64,000 nt of DNA from Haladaptatus caseinilyticus (GCF_026248685.1 NZ_CP111036.1:1736001-1800000); one strand, 5' to 3'. Positions 8,230 to 18,068 are shown, counted from the stretch's first letter. Numbers and translations: made by a program. Notes: generated by a model not told the origin, from the letters alone.

Positions 8230-8973
8230 TTACTCCGATTTCGGCCGCATGAGATTCGCCAAGGTGACGAAGAACCCGAGGAACCAACCCAACGGTACCG
8301 CGATGCCGAACCACATGCCGACGTAGGCGAACCCTTCCAGTTCGAACCGGGCGCGGAGAACCTCGTCGATACCGCGATAATCGAGTACGTTATCGAGCAA
8401 CCACATGGCTAGCGTTTCGCTGTTCGGAAAGACGATCTCCGAGAGCGTCGGCGAGTACAGCGCCGCGACGACGGGCGGCAGGAACAGCGCCGTCATGCCG
8501 AACGGATAGGCGAACAGCACCGTCGTGATTCGACCGCCGTACCGACTGGTGAGAGACGCTAGCACCGCTGCGACGGTCGCCACGCCACCCGCGGCGGTGA
8601 CGGCATAAAACCCCTCCGTCGAAAAGCGGACCCTAGCCAGCGCCGCCAATCCGCCCCAAACGACAACCGAGAGCAGGATGACGCCCAACACGCCGAGACT
8701 CGCCGCGGTTCGGTCGATTCGACTCGTGTAATAACGAGTCGCAAACCCGAACAGGACGAACGGATACAGGAGGCCGACCACGAGCGTGCCGACCGTACCC
8801 CATATCCGATAGGCTACCTTCCCGGACGTGCTCTGTGGCGTCCACCGTCCGAGTACCGAATGTGCTTGCTGTCGCTGCCGTGGAAAGAACAGCGACATCC
8901 ACCCGGTATGTAACTGCCGTACGTCGTATCGTATCGCATCGAAGAGTCCTCCCTGACTCGTCCCACGTGACAT
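8230..8973 (-). CDS. Multi-pass membrane protein of unknown function
   Basis: 247 residues. A cytosolic N-terminus of about 55 residues (RYDVRQLHTGWMSLFFPRQR) precedes roughly five hydrophobic helices: VGTLVVGLLYPFVLFGF, LGVLGVILLSVVVWGGL, VTAAGGVATVAAVLASL, VLFAYPFGMTALFLPPV and FGIAVPLGWFLGFFVTL. No transporter or enzyme motif is recognised. Gene is transcribed towards the small membrane protein gene 31 bp downstream, so the two may share a transcript. Confidence 0.6.
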   Translation of the reverse strand: MSRGTSQGGLFDAIRYDVRQLHTGWMSLFFPRQRQQAHSVLGRWTPQSTSGKVAYRIWGTVGTLVVGLLYPFVLFGFATRYYTSRIDRTAASLGVLGVILLSVVVWGGLAALARVRFSTEGFYAVTAAGGVATVAAVLASLTSRYGGRITTVLFAYPFGMTALFLPPVVAALYSPTLSEIVFPNSETLAMWLLDNVLDYRGIDEVLRARFELEGFAYVGMWFGIAVPLGWFLGFFVTLANLMRPKSE

Positions 8974-9052
8974 ACCGGAATTTGATTCGGCCAGTCGATA
9001 TGAAGGTTCTCCTTACCGGTCGTAAAAATGGTCGAGAATAGTACTAAAATAG

Positions 9053-11179
9053 TCACTCCGCCCGCCGCCCAGAATGGCCGGGATAGTCCCGTTCGAACCG
9101 GTCTTCGATCTCCCGTTCGCTGAACTCGATGATGACTGGTCGGCCGTGCGGACAAGCATACGGATTGTCACAATCGTCCAGCGCTGCGAGCAGGCTCACC
9201 ACGTCGCCGTCCCGGAGCGACGTGTTACCGGTAATCGACGGATAGCACGCTAAATCCGAGATCAGCGTATCGGCCACTGCCTCCGCGGAGTTTCGGTCGT
9301 GTTCGTCGGGGTCAGTCGAGACGAACTCGCTCAGCACGTCACGCAGGAGGTCGGGGGCCAACGTTTCGCTGAGGACGGCGGGAACCGTCGTCACTTCGAC
9401 CGTTCGCTCGCCGGTGAGTGCCGCGTGAAAGCCCAATCGCGCCAGCGCCTCGTCGTACTCCTCGAACAGCGCGGACTCCGCCGCCGTCAGTTCGAGTTCG
9501 ACGGGCGAAGCGAGCACCTGCGACGTCGTGTCGCCCGCGAACTGGTCACGGAGTCGTTCGTAGTTCACGCGTTCGTCGGCGGCGTGTTGGTCGATGAGCA
9601 CCAACCCGTCGGGCGTTTCGGCAACGACGTAGGTGTCGTGGAGTTGGCCCAGAACGTCCATTCGTGGTAACCCGTCGAACTCGTCGGTCGATTCCGACGC
9701 CTCGGTCAGCGTGCCGGTTTCCGTCGGGGCTTTGAACTTTCGTTCCTGAAACGATCCGCCGGGTTCGTTTCGCGATGTCGGGGATTCACTCGTCGATGAC
9801 GTTCGGTTCACACCGTGGCTCCCGTCGGTACCTGCGAAACTGGTGGTTTGTGGTCGGTTCTTCTCTGACGGTTCGCTTTCGGCCGACGATGAATCGTTGG
9901 CGTTCCTCGTGCTCTCGCTGCTCGATGTCGAACTACTCGTTGCCCGTGTCGAATCGCCGGCCGACGATTCGACCGGCGAAGAGTTGTCGGCCCGACTGTC
10001 CTCGTCGCCGACAACCGACGCAGTGGTCTCCGTTTCGTCAGTGGTCGGTTCGTCGACGGTGGCATCGAGTTCGGACTGCATCGATTCGGGTACTACGTCG
10101 GTTTCGTCGGGTGCAGAGCGGCCTCGGGGTGCGGACGACCGAACGAGTCCGTTGTCGAGGAGCGCGCTCTCTATCGCGGTGCGGACTGCATCCCGTACCG
10201 TTCCTTCGTCGCCGAAACGGACCTCCATCTTGCGAGGGTGAACGTTCACGTCTACCGACTCACCCGGCACCGAGAGGAAGAGCACGGCGAACGGATACCG
10301 GTCGGGTGCGAGCTGGTTTCCGTATGCCGAGAGGACGGCTTCCCTGACGACTGACGACCGTACGTAACGCCCGTTGACGTACGTCGCGACGTACTCTCGC
10401 GTGCTTCTCGTCGTTTCAGGGTGGCTAACGTACCCCGAAACGTCGAGTTCTCCCGTCCCGTGTTCGATGCTTTCGCCTTCCGCCTCGCTTCCGACCGGAA
10501 TCATCGCGGTGGCGACTTCACGTCCGTACACGGACAAGATCGTGGATTGGAGGTCACCCTGTCCGGTCGTCGAGAAAACTTCGCGACCGTCGTGTTCCAG
10601 CGAGAACGCCACGTCCGGATTGGCCAGCGCGTACTGTGTGACGACTCGATTCACGTGTGCGAACTCGGTCGAGTCGGTTTTCAGGTACTTTTCGCGCGCA
10701 GGGGTGTTGAAAAACAGGTCGGTAACTTCGACCGTCGTCCCTACCGGTCGGCCTGCCGGTTCGACTCCGTCCACTTCACCTCCGTCGAGTCGGAGTTCGG
10801 TCCCTGCCTCGCCGCCTCTCGGTTTCGTTCGAATGGTCACCCGCGCAACTGCACCGATGGTGTAGAGGGCCTCGCCGCGAAAACCGAGGGTTGCGACGCC
10901 GGATTCCAAATCGTCGATATCCCGTATCTTGCTCGTCGTGTGTTCCTCGACGGCGAGTCTCACGTCCTCTTCGCTCATCCCGATTCCATCGTCCTCGACG
11001 ACGATTCGGTCCGTGCCGCCGCCGTCGATGCGCACCGAAATCCGCGAGGCATCCGCGTCGAGACTGTTTTCGACCAGTTCCTTGACCACGGAGGCCGGTC
11101 GTTCGACGACCTCTCCTGCCGCGATTCGCTGGACGGTTTTCTCGTCCAGTGCCCGAATGTTCGTCTCCCTATCGCTCAT
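9053..11179 (-). CDS. mutL: DNA mismatch repair protein MutL
   Basis: 708 residues. The N-terminal GHKL ATPase shows VERPASVVKELVENSLDADA, DDGIGMSEEDV and ATLGFRGEAL (residues about 25-105), then the transducer domain to about 335. Residues about 345-480 are a Ser/Glu/Thr-rich disordered linker. The C-terminal dimerisation domain carries the endonuclease metal motif LIDQHAADERVNYE (DQHA-x2-E-x4-E) and the zinc motif ACPHGRP, so this MutL should nick DNA itself, as in organisms lacking MutH. It cooperates with MutS. Here it lies 9 kb from mutS1b, separated by an accessory block. Confidence 0.95.
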   Translation of the reverse strand: MSDRETNIRALDEKTVQRIAAGEVVERPASVVKELVENSLDADASRISVRIDGGGTDRIVVEDDGIGMSEEDVRLAVEEHTTSKIRDIDDLESGVATLGFRGEALYTIGAVARVTIRTKPRGGEAGTELRLDGGEVDGVEPAGRPVGTTVEVTDLFFNTPAREKYLKTDSTEFAHVNRVVTQYALANPDVAFSLEHDGREVFSTTGQGDLQSTILSVYGREVATAMIPVGSEAEGESIEHGTGELDVSGYVSHPETTRSTREYVATYVNGRYVRSSVVREAVLSAYGNQLAPDRYPFAVLFLSVPGESVDVNVHPRKMEVRFGDEGTVRDAVRTAIESALLDNGLVRSSAPRGRSAPDETDVVPESMQSELDATVDEPTTDETETTASVVGDEDSRADNSSPVESSAGDSTRATSSSTSSSESTRNANDSSSAESEPSEKNRPQTTSFAGTDGSHGVNRTSSTSESPTSRNEPGGSFQERKFKAPTETGTLTEASESTDEFDGLPRMDVLGQLHDTYVVAETPDGLVLIDQHAADERVNYERLRDQFAGDTTSQVLASPVELELTAAESALFEEYDEALARLGFHAALTGERTVEVTTVPAVLSETLAPDLLRDVLSEFVSTDPDEHDRNSAEAVADTLISDLACYPSITGNTSLRDGDVVSLLAALDDCDNPYACPHGRPVIIEFSEREIEDRFERDYPGHSGRRAE

Positions 11180-11434
11180 TTCTCGTACCGTTTCATTCCG
11201 GCGTATTCAACTTTGGCGTGTTCGACCGCGCGAAAGAAGTCGAGATGAGAGAATGACCCACGTGATACTGATCTGGTGGAAAGCGGTGGCGTAGTGTCGT
11301 CGCTGGCGACCGGGTTTGCCACGGATTCCTAACAAAACAACACAAGGATTCAAATCGTCCAATATCCGTTTCGGAAACGACCCCTCACGAAGGCCGGAAC
11401 GCTTACTCGCCTCCGAACCGTGTTACCTAGCGGC

Positions 11435-11722
11435 ATGCAGACGTTCACCGAAACACTGGAAATCGTTGTTCTGGGGGACAACGTCCGGATCGAACTCGTT
11501 GACGGGACGATTTACGAGGGGCCTGCGAGTCCTATCGACTACATGCCGGACGAACGCTTCCGACTCGAAATCGAACCCGGCCACGAGCAAATCCGACGGT
11601 GCGCGGTCAGCGCGGAGTGTATCGACGGGGAGTGGTCGGTACCGGAAGTTCGCCACTACAGCTTTGGCGACGACGACTGGACCCTCGCAGGGGAGGCCAA
11701 CGATATCGAAATTACGCGATGA
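11435..11722 (+). CDS. Conserved small haloarchaeal protein
   Basis: 95 residues from ATG 11435 (MQTFTETLEIVVLGDNVRIE). All-beta character: alternating strands around VRIELVDGTIYEGPASPIDY resemble an Sm-like or small barrel fold, but this is only an impression. Cysteines at two places (IRRCAVSAECIDG) might bind metal. No signal peptide or membrane helix. Single gene divergent from mutL with about 255 bp between starts. Function unknown. Confidence 0.6.
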   Translation: MQTFTETLEIVVLGDNVRIELVDGTIYEGPASPIDYMPDERFRLEIEPGHEQIRRCAVSAECIDGEWSVPEVRHYSFGDDDWTLAGEANDIEITR

Positions 11723-11758
11723 CCGCGTCGGACCCGATCCGAGGCCTTTTCGACGATT

Positions 11759-11902
11759 TTAACGTTCGACGGGATACGTCATGCAGGAACGAATCCACGC
11801 ATCAGGATTCTCGGGATCGTAGATCATCACGACACGACCCGTTCCGTCGAGATACTCGGTTTGCTTGAGTTCGGTTGCTGATTCGTCAATTGTTGTTGAC
11901 AT
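11759..11902 (-). CDS. Very small conserved protein (DUF7331-like)
   Basis: 47 residues, MSTTIDESATELKQTEYLDG, ending DPENPDAWIRSCMTYPVER. The internal EYLDGTGRVVMIYDPENPDAWI is the hallmark of a small haloarchaeal family often found beside HalOD1 and zinc-finger genes; I recall the label DUF7331. A frame extension to 11962 overlaps the next gene and is unlikely. Last of four genes pointing the same way behind the large Bat-type regulator. Confidence 0.62.
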   Translation of the reverse strand: MSTTIDESATELKQTEYLDGTGRVVMIYDPENPDAWIRSCMTYPVER

Positions 11903-11934
11903 GGGGGTGTGTGGGTAGGGGTTTCCGGGGATCG

Positions 11935-12138
11935 TTACGACCGATTCCACGCGTCCTGACACGTCTCGTCACAGAACGAGTGGAGAACGACCGACTCGCT
12001 TTCGGTGGTTTCCGTGACGATGGGAAACCATTCCGTCGTCTCGATGGGGGAGCCACAGTGAGAACAGATCGGTGTTCCCGTTCGGGAGGTGACCTCGGTT
12101 CGAGTATCAACGTTCCTGTCCTCTGCGTCGTCCCTCAT
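11935..12138 (-). CDS. Small zinc-finger-like protein
   Basis: 67 residues starting MRDDAEDRNVDTRTEVTSRT. It has the pattern CSHCGSPIETTEWFPIV ... HSFCDETCQDAW, i.e. CxxC plus CxxxC, suggesting a single structural zinc. Its start codon overlaps the stop of the upstream HalOD1 gene (ATGA, 12135-12138), so translation is coupled. Haloarchaeal family without known function; probably a protein-binding module in the same signalling unit. Confidence 0.68.
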   Translation of the reverse strand: MRDDAEDRNVDTRTEVTSRTGTPICSHCGSPIETTEWFPIVTETTESESVVLHSFCDETCQDAWNRS

Positions 12139-12416
12139 GTATCGACCGTCGAGAGCAGTTTTGCGGCCACGACTTGATTGTCGGTGATCGTGATTTCGCA
12201 ACCGGCCATGGTAAACTGGACACACGATTCGATATCACGCTCCGTCGAGATAGTCGGCCGAAAGAGGCGATCCAGTGCATCGGGGTCGATGGTATCGTAC
12301 AAGGGGCTGAGGTCAAGCGGATCGACACCGTTGACTTGTGAAATCGCACGGATGACCGCTTCACTGACCGCACCGTCTTCGACCGATGTCGTGGCGGAGT
12401 TGTCTCGGTTACTCAT
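12135..12416 (-). CDS. HalOD1 output-domain protein
   Basis: 93 residues from ATG at 12416 (MSNRDNSATTSVEDG). The core AVIRAISQVNGVDPLDLSPL followed by LYDTIDPDALDRLF is the haloarchaeal output domain HalOD1, which ends many response regulators and also occurs alone, as here. In the family its molecular role is unknown. It lies 78 bp downstream of the stop of the Bat-type regulator and overlaps the zinc-finger gene, so these genes likely form one signalling operon. Confidence 0.78.
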   Translation of the reverse strand: MSNRDNSATTSVEDGAVSEAVIRAISQVNGVDPLDLSPLYDTIDPDALDRLFRPTISTERDIESCVQFTMAGCEITITDNQVVAAKLLSTVDT

Positions 12417-12494
12417 GCATTCTACGACCGGACCCACGAGTAGTATTGACAAAGCGATTCCAGCTAGTTATGCAGTGAGAAGGATGAGCATGCA

Positions 12495-15400
12495 CTAGGT
12501 ATCTAGCGAGTCAATACCGTAGAGCTGTCCGAACAACTTTCGCTGTGCCGTTCTGAGATGGTTCATGAACGTCGGTTGTGTGATGCCGAGGGAGGCCGCG
12601 ACGTCCTGCCCCGATGTTGTTCGTGGCGAGTCGAAAAAACCGCTGAGATAGGCGGTCTCCAACACCTGTCGCTGACGGTCGGTGAGCCGTTTCTCGAACG
12701 CGGCGCGGCAGGTTTGAACCGTCTGTACCGGTCGTTCACGGTCGCGTCGTGCGGCGAGTTCGAGATTCGGATAGCGCACTCGGAGTCGCTGGATAAACTC
12801 CCTGACTTCCATCGCATGTGGGAGATCGACGACTGCCCGAACGGTGTCTTCGGTCGCCGTGATCGATTCGGGGACCGCACCTCGTTCGACGAGGGCGGAC
12901 ACGAACAATGGTTCCGTGACGGTCACCTCGAACAGCACCTCGTCGTCGTGTTCGCCGACGAGACGACTGTTTTCGACGCCGACGACCTCGTCCAAGTACG
13001 CTTCGACCGCGTCTATATCACCTTCCGAAATCGTGATGAACAAGTTGTCCCCCTCCTCTCCGGCGACGATGCCTTCGTACGTGACGTGACAACTACCGGT
13101 GGCCGCAAGTCGCTGAAGTAAGTCATCGGAACCGTGGACACGTAGGTCGAGTTCGGTGATTCGATCGGTAAGCAGTCCACGCTTCGTTTCGATCGCGTTG
13201 ATGGCGTAGGCGATCGTGCTCCCGAGTTCGGCGAACACCGCCTGTGAGAGTTCGTCGAACGCATCCGCCCGACCAGCGTACACGGACAAAACACCGTACG
13301 TATGGCCGCGATATTCCAGCGGGATGCCGATTACTGCTTGGTACCCTCGTGCGAGTGCCTCTGCTCGCCAGCCATCGCGCTGGAACCTGTTTGTCGCTCC
13401 CGTCACGTCCGCTACGTTCGGTACGGTCGCGAGTTCACCGCTCTGTAGTGCCTGCACGGCGGGTTCAATCGTCTCAGGGTCTGCTTCCAACTCCAGTGGG
13501 ACGCTGTTCAGGTAGCCACGTTCGATCCCGGCCCACGCTTCGGGGAGTATCCGTGATGCGGATTCGTCCGGCGTCCCAACCCACGCCATCGCGAACCGGT
13601 CCGTTGCAGCGAAACGTTCACAGACGTCCCTGACGACGTCCGAACGGGATTCCGCGAGGACGAGAACGTGTTCGATATCGCGGAGTAGTTCAGTCGTTTC
13701 GTGAAGTCGCTCCAGACGTGCGGTCTGCTCTTCGAGTTCCAGTTCCCGCTCGCGGAGCGAGGATTCTCGACTCACCCGGTCGAGCGCGGCTTGCGTGGTC
13801 GCGGCGAAGATGGTCGCCAGTTCGACCGCATCCGATTCGAAGGTTTCCGGCGTATCATCGACGGATATGAAGACGCCATGAGTTCCGAGCGGGACGTACA
13901 GCCCACTTCGAAGGCGCGTATTCGAATTGTAGACGTGTTCGGATTCCCGCACATCGTCGAACACTTTTATCTCACCAGTGACAAAAACCTGCCACGCGAT
14001 GCTTTCCCCGGCTTCGAACGGCGTCGGTTCTCCGACGAGTTCCGGGACGTCGTCCGAATGAGCGACGGGACGGAGCTCATTCGTCTCCTCGTCGAACATG
14101 TAGACGACTACGCCGGGAAGGTCAAGTATCGAGGCACCCACCTCGGCGGTGATTTGAGCGATCGCCTCGGTCGAATCCGCTTCGAGCATTTCCCGTGTCC
14201 CAGTGTGGAGGGCGGTGAGCGCCTGTTCGTGACGTGTTCGTGAAGTAACGTCCATCGAAACACCGATGACGCCTGTGACTTCGTCCCCGTCCCACACCGG
14301 TTGGTACCACGTTTCGAAGTAGAACTCGTCCATCTTGTGGACGACATCGAACGTCTCGCCAGCCAGCGCTCGCCGAATGTCCGCAACGGCGTCGGGATAC
14401 TCGGCCAACCAGTCGAAAATCGAGTCGCCGACTGCCTCCCCGGCAGTCGCGTCAAATGCCGATAATCCTCGTCCTTCGGACAACGTGAACGCCCCATCGG
14501 AATCGATGGCAAACAGGATAACGGGAACGTTCTCGACGACCGTCCTCAGCCGTTCTTCGTTCTCACGGAGTGCACGCTGTCGTTCGACGCGCTCCGTGAT
14601 ATCGCGGACGACGCCAACGGTCCCATGTCCTCGTCCCTCGTCGTCGGTCGGGAGGGGTTTGAACCGAAGTTCCACCGGAATCGATTCCCCGTCCGCGGCG
14701 CACAAATCTATCGTGGCAGACTCCATTTCGGAGGTGCCGTTCAGTAGTCGCTCGCGCATTGCCGTGGTTTTCGTGAGCGTCCCCTCGTCGAGCACCAGTG
14801 CGGGCGTACTCCCGAGCAGTTCGTCGCGGCTATAACCGGTCAACGAGACCAACGCGTCGTTGACTGCGGTAAACCGGGACCCCTCGTCCGTCGTGTAAAT
14901 ACCGTCGCCGACCGTCTCGACGATGGTTTCGTAGCGTTCGAGGTCGCGTTCACGCTCTTTTCGATCGGTGATATCGGTGTACACGCCGTACGACCGTTCC
15001 CCGGATTCTCCTGGACGAATCGGCACTGACCGCAACAGAAAATCGCGCATGCCGTCCGCGGCCTTCCGTCGAACTTCGTTTTCGAGGTACTCTCCCGTCC
15101 TCGTGCGCCGGTTGATTTCGGCCGCTTCCTCAGTGAATTCCGATGGGACGACGACGTCGTCGATGGGGGTTCCCCACACCTCACTGCTGATCACTCCGAA
15201 ACAGTCCTCAAACGCGGCGTTTACCGACCGGATGAGCGGTACGTCGCCGTCGTATTCGCAGTACACCATCGGGTCACCCGTATTCTCGAACAGTGCCGCA
15301 ACCCGGTCGCGTTCGATTTGGAGTCGCCGATCACGTTCGACTCGGTCCGAGATATCGCGCATGACACCGACCGTTCCCTCGAACCCCCCGTTTTCGACCG

Positions 15401-16451
15401 GGAGGGAGGTGAACCGAACCTCGACGGGAACGGGGTCGTCGTCGGCAGTTCTGATGGTGATCTCGTACTTTCCGACGTCGATATCGCCAGCGAGAAGGAG
15501 CTCTCGCTGGCGAATCGCCTCTTCGACCGTCTCGTCGTCCGCGATGAGCGACCCGTGTGCGCCGACGAGTTCCGCGCGGGAGTACCCCGTCAACTCCTCC
15601 ATCGCTTCGTTGACCGAGACAAACCGAAACTCCTCGTCCAGCGCATAGATACCGTCGCCGACCGTCTCGACGATGGTTTCGTAGCGTTCGAGGTCGCGTT
15701 CACGTTCCTTTTCGTCCGTGATATCCGTTGCGAATACCGTGACGCCGTCAGGCGAGGGGTAGAGATGCGTCTGCATCCACCTGTCCGTCGTGGAGAGGTA
15801 CTCTTGGAACGTGTTCGGTTGCTGCGTTTCAAGCGCGGTGGTGATTTCGTCGTACAACTGCGTATCGGTGGCCGCCGGAAACTGCGTCCAGATGTGCTTT
15901 CCACTCACTGGTTCCCCGTCGTGTCCCCATTCGGCCGCCGATTCGTACCACGATTCGTTCACGTATGTAAATCGTAACTCCGCGTCGAGCGCGAAAATTA
16001 TCGTTTCGACGCGGACCAGCGCCTCTTGCCGCTCGCTCGGTTCACTTTCTTCGGTTACGATCCCGAAGAGGAGGTCGTCCTTCGCGATTCGGACGAGTTT
16101 ACACTCGCCGATACGGGTTTCGTCGGTCGTGGTAAGTGCCACGGGAAGGGTCGTGTCGCCGTCGCCGAGTGCGGTCTGAACTCCCGCTTCGAAGCGCTCT
16201 CGGCAGGTATTCGCGACGAGGTCGCGGGCACGACGTGACCCGAGGTCGGAATCCGTCCAGTCGGTCAGTACGGTCACGCGATTCGACCACCACGTGAGGG
16301 GTTGGTCGGGTCGAAAGGCGAAGGCGAACACCGTGTCGTCTATCGCCGCGAACAGTGGGGCAAATGACTGCTCTTTACCGCACAGCCACGACGCCACAGC
16401 ATCGAACCCGTCCGCATCCTGCGACGCCCGTTTGTCGGGGAACGAAGTCAT
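12495..16451 (-). CDS. Multi-PAS/GAF Bat-type transcriptional regulator
   Basis: 1318 residues, no membrane segment. By motif reading: about five PAS domains between residues 145 and 750 (each closed by DITD or DISD linkers), two GAF domains (about 755-895 and 920-1070), a bacterio-opsin-activator domain (about 1085-1240) and a C-terminal HTH_10 (KRLTDRQRQVLETAYLSGFF ... SLGITQPTFMNHLRTAQRKL). Bat in Halobacterium activates bacteriorhodopsin genes in response to light and oxygen; relatives sense other cues. No histidine-kinase core is present, so this is a one-component sensor-regulator. PAS modules 2 and 4 start with the same ERERDLERYETIVETVGDGI linker, encoded by identical DNA. Target genes unknown; the subtilisin upstream is a candidate. 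Confidence 0.85.
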   Translation of the reverse strand: MTSFPDKRASQDADGFDAVASWLCGKEQSFAPLFAAIDDTVFAFAFRPDQPLTWWSNRVTVLTDWTDSDLGSRRARDLVANTCRERFEAGVQTALGDGDTTLPVALTTTDETRIGECKLVRIAKDDLLFGIVTEESEPSERQEALVRVETIIFALDAELRFTYVNESWYESAAEWGHDGEPVSGKHIWTQFPAATDTQLYDEITTALETQQPNTFQEYLSTTDRWMQTHLYPSPDGVTVFATDITDEKERERDLERYETIVETVGDGIYALDEEFRFVSVNEAMEELTGYSRAELVGAHGSLIADDETVEEAIRQRELLLAGDIDVGKYEITIRTADDDPVPVEVRFTSLPVENGGFEGTVGVMRDISDRVERDRRLQIERDRVAALFENTGDPMVYCEYDGDVPLIRSVNAAFEDCFGVISSEVWGTPIDDVVVPSEFTEEAAEINRRTRTGEYLENEVRRKAADGMRDFLLRSVPIRPGESGERSYGVYTDITDRKERERDLERYETIVETVGDGIYTTDEGSRFTAVNDALVSLTGYSRDELLGSTPALVLDEGTLTKTTAMRERLLNGTSEMESATIDLCAADGESIPVELRFKPLPTDDEGRGHGTVGVVRDITERVERQRALRENEERLRTVVENVPVILFAIDSDGAFTLSEGRGLSAFDATAGEAVGDSIFDWLAEYPDAVADIRRALAGETFDVVHKMDEFYFETWYQPVWDGDEVTGVIGVSMDVTSRTRHEQALTALHTGTREMLEADSTEAIAQITAEVGASILDLPGVVVYMFDEETNELRPVAHSDDVPELVGEPTPFEAGESIAWQVFVTGEIKVFDDVRESEHVYNSNTRLRSGLYVPLGTHGVFISVDDTPETFESDAVELATIFAATTQAALDRVSRESSLRERELELEEQTARLERLHETTELLRDIEHVLVLAESRSDVVRDVCERFAATDRFAMAWVGTPDESASRILPEAWAGIERGYLNSVPLELEADPETIEPAVQALQSGELATVPNVADVTGATNRFQRDGWRAEALARGYQAVIGIPLEYRGHTYGVLSVYAGRADAFDELSQAVFAELGSTIAYAINAIETKRGLLTDRITELDLRVHGSDDLLQRLAATGSCHVTYEGIVAGEEGDNLFITISEGDIDAVEAYLDEVVGVENSRLVGEHDDEVLFEVTVTEPLFVSALVERGAVPESITATEDTVRAVVDLPHAMEVREFIQRLRVRYPNLELAARRDRERPVQTVQTCRAAFEKRLTDRQRQVLETAYLSGFFDSPRTTSGQDVAASLGITQPTFMNHLRTAQRKLFGQLYGIDSLDT
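14899..15704. repeat. 56-bp direct repeat inside the PAS regulator gene
   Basis: Bases 14899-14954 and 15649-15704 are identical over 56 nt, 750 bp apart and in the same reading frame (250 codons). They encode the linker into PAS modules 2 and 4. This indicates recent duplication or gene conversion between PAS units; recombination between the copies would remove exactly 250 residues in frame. Confidence 0.85.
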
Positions 16452-16574
16452 ACTCGTTGTGCTCCTCGCTGCTAACAGGGGCTACCTGCAGAGAGGGAGG
16501 GAAAGGTGATGAATCCATTGCCACCCGGAACACCATTCGTTACGTACTCTTCGTCCGCTCTCCCTCGTGAGTGC

Positions 16575-18068
16575 TTATTTTCGGTGATCGGCTTCCTCGA
16601 CGGCGTCGGGGGCGTAGATGATACCGGCCCCGGTATCGGCGTCGCCCTTGCCGTTGCTGTACCGCGCGGTGTTCTCGATGATACTCTGAACCTGCTTTGC
16701 GTTCAAGTCGGGATTGACCTCCCGGACGAGTGCAACGAGTCCAGCGACCTGCGGTGCCGCCATCGACGTGCCCGCGTACCAGGCGTATGCGGTGCCGTCG
16801 TTCAGGTCCGGTGGCACGGTCGAGTAGACGAGGTTGAGTGGGTAGGGCCACTCCGTATCGCTCGCGAGCGTTTTTTCGAGCGTCTCGTAGCCACCTCCGG
16901 GTGCGCCCACGTCGATGTCGCTGGTGCCGTAGTTCGAGTAAAATACTCGTTCGTTGTTCGGCCCCGTTGCGGAGACGCTGATCGACCCTGGGACGCTGTT
17001 CGGGAGGGTGTAGTATCCCTCGTGTTGGAGGTCGGAACTCGCATTCCCTGCGCTGGTCGTGACGACGGTTCCACGCTGAACTGCCGACTGGATAACCTTC
17101 TGGTAGCCGACGTGCTCGCCGTCTTTGTGTGCACTGCCCTTGATAACGCCACCGCCGAGGCTCATGTTCGCAGCGTCCGCACCGATGGTCCCCGCGTAGT
17201 CGATGGCACTTAGAATATCGAAATCGGTCGTCCACAGCGTCGTTACGGTGACGCTTTCGTCCTCACCATCGCCGTCCGTATCGTACTGATAGTCGTCCAA
17301 CCGCTTCCAATAGAACACCCGCAGTGGAACCACGTCGGCGTCGGGTGCCATACCCACGATACCGAAGTCTTCGCCCGCGGACGTGTCATCGTGTTTTGCC
17401 GTGGCGATACCGGCACAATGGCTGCCGTGGGAGTGAACGTCGTCTGCCGCCATCTGAGACCGGATGGCGGGGGCACCGAGATAGGTGTACGATTCTATCT
17501 CTTCGCCACTGGGTGGCAGTCTGGCGTCGATCGTCGTATCGCCGTCGACCGCCGGGCCGCCATCGGGACTCGACGCCCCATCTGCACGGAATAGTCGTCC
17601 TCGTTCGACCCGGTTTCGCAGGTCGGGATGGGCAGTGTCGATGCCGGTGTCGATGATGGCGACGGTTCGACCGTCACCTGTCGCGGTATCGTGGGCTTGG
17701 AAGGCACCGGTGGTGTCAGCGTGTTTGTCCCACTGGATGTCCGCATACTCCTCGTCGGTCGATTCCTCGGTCGATTGCAGTTTGGGCCCGACCGCCCGAT
17801 AACCGAGGTTGGATTCGACGTGCTTGACGCCGCTGACGCGCTGAATCGTGGACTTTTCGGCCGCCGCCACGAGCAGGACGCGACCGTCGGCGACGCTGTC
17901 TTGTACATCCGCGCCCGACCGTTCGAGTCGTTTTCGAGCACCCTTCCCCCCGACAGTAACGACGAACTGGTCGCGGCCGTCCGCCGCGCTCGCGACGCCC
18001 ATCGAGGCCAACGCGACGGCTCCGGCACCGACGCTTTTTACGAACGTTCTTCTGTTAAGGTTTGGCAT
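16575..18068 (-). CDS. Tat-secreted subtilisin-family serine protease (S8)
   Basis: 497 residues. A Tat signal (NRRTFVKSVGAGAVALASM) with cleavage near ASAAD is followed by an inhibitor-like propeptide (about 35-105, FVVTVGGKGARKRLERSGAD) and the catalytic domain. Catalytic triad: VAIIDTGIDTAHP (Asp), DVHSHGSHCAGIA (His) and YAGTSMAAPQVAG (Ser); the oxyanion region VTTSAGNASSD is present. It is halolysin-like but lacks the C-terminal extension of R4-type halolysins. An acidic insertion with Asp/Gly run (DTDGDGEDES) after residue 265 looks like a calcium-binding loop. Extracellular protein degradation is the expected role. Confidence 0.92.
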   Translation of the reverse strand: MPNLNRRTFVKSVGAGAVALASMGVASAADGRDQFVVTVGGKGARKRLERSGADVQDSVADGRVLLVAAAEKSTIQRVSGVKHVESNLGYRAVGPKLQSTEESTDEEYADIQWDKHADTTGAFQAHDTATGDGRTVAIIDTGIDTAHPDLRNRVERGRLFRADGASSPDGGPAVDGDTTIDARLPPSGEEIESYTYLGAPAIRSQMAADDVHSHGSHCAGIATAKHDDTSAGEDFGIVGMAPDADVVPLRVFYWKRLDDYQYDTDGDGEDESVTVTTLWTTDFDILSAIDYAGTIGADAANMSLGGGVIKGSAHKDGEHVGYQKVIQSAVQRGTVVTTSAGNASSDLQHEGYYTLPNSVPGSISVSATGPNNERVFYSNYGTSDIDVGAPGGGYETLEKTLASDTEWPYPLNLVYSTVPPDLNDGTAYAWYAGTSMAAPQVAGLVALVREVNPDLNAKQVQSIIENTARYSNGKGDADTGAGIIYAPDAVEEADHRK

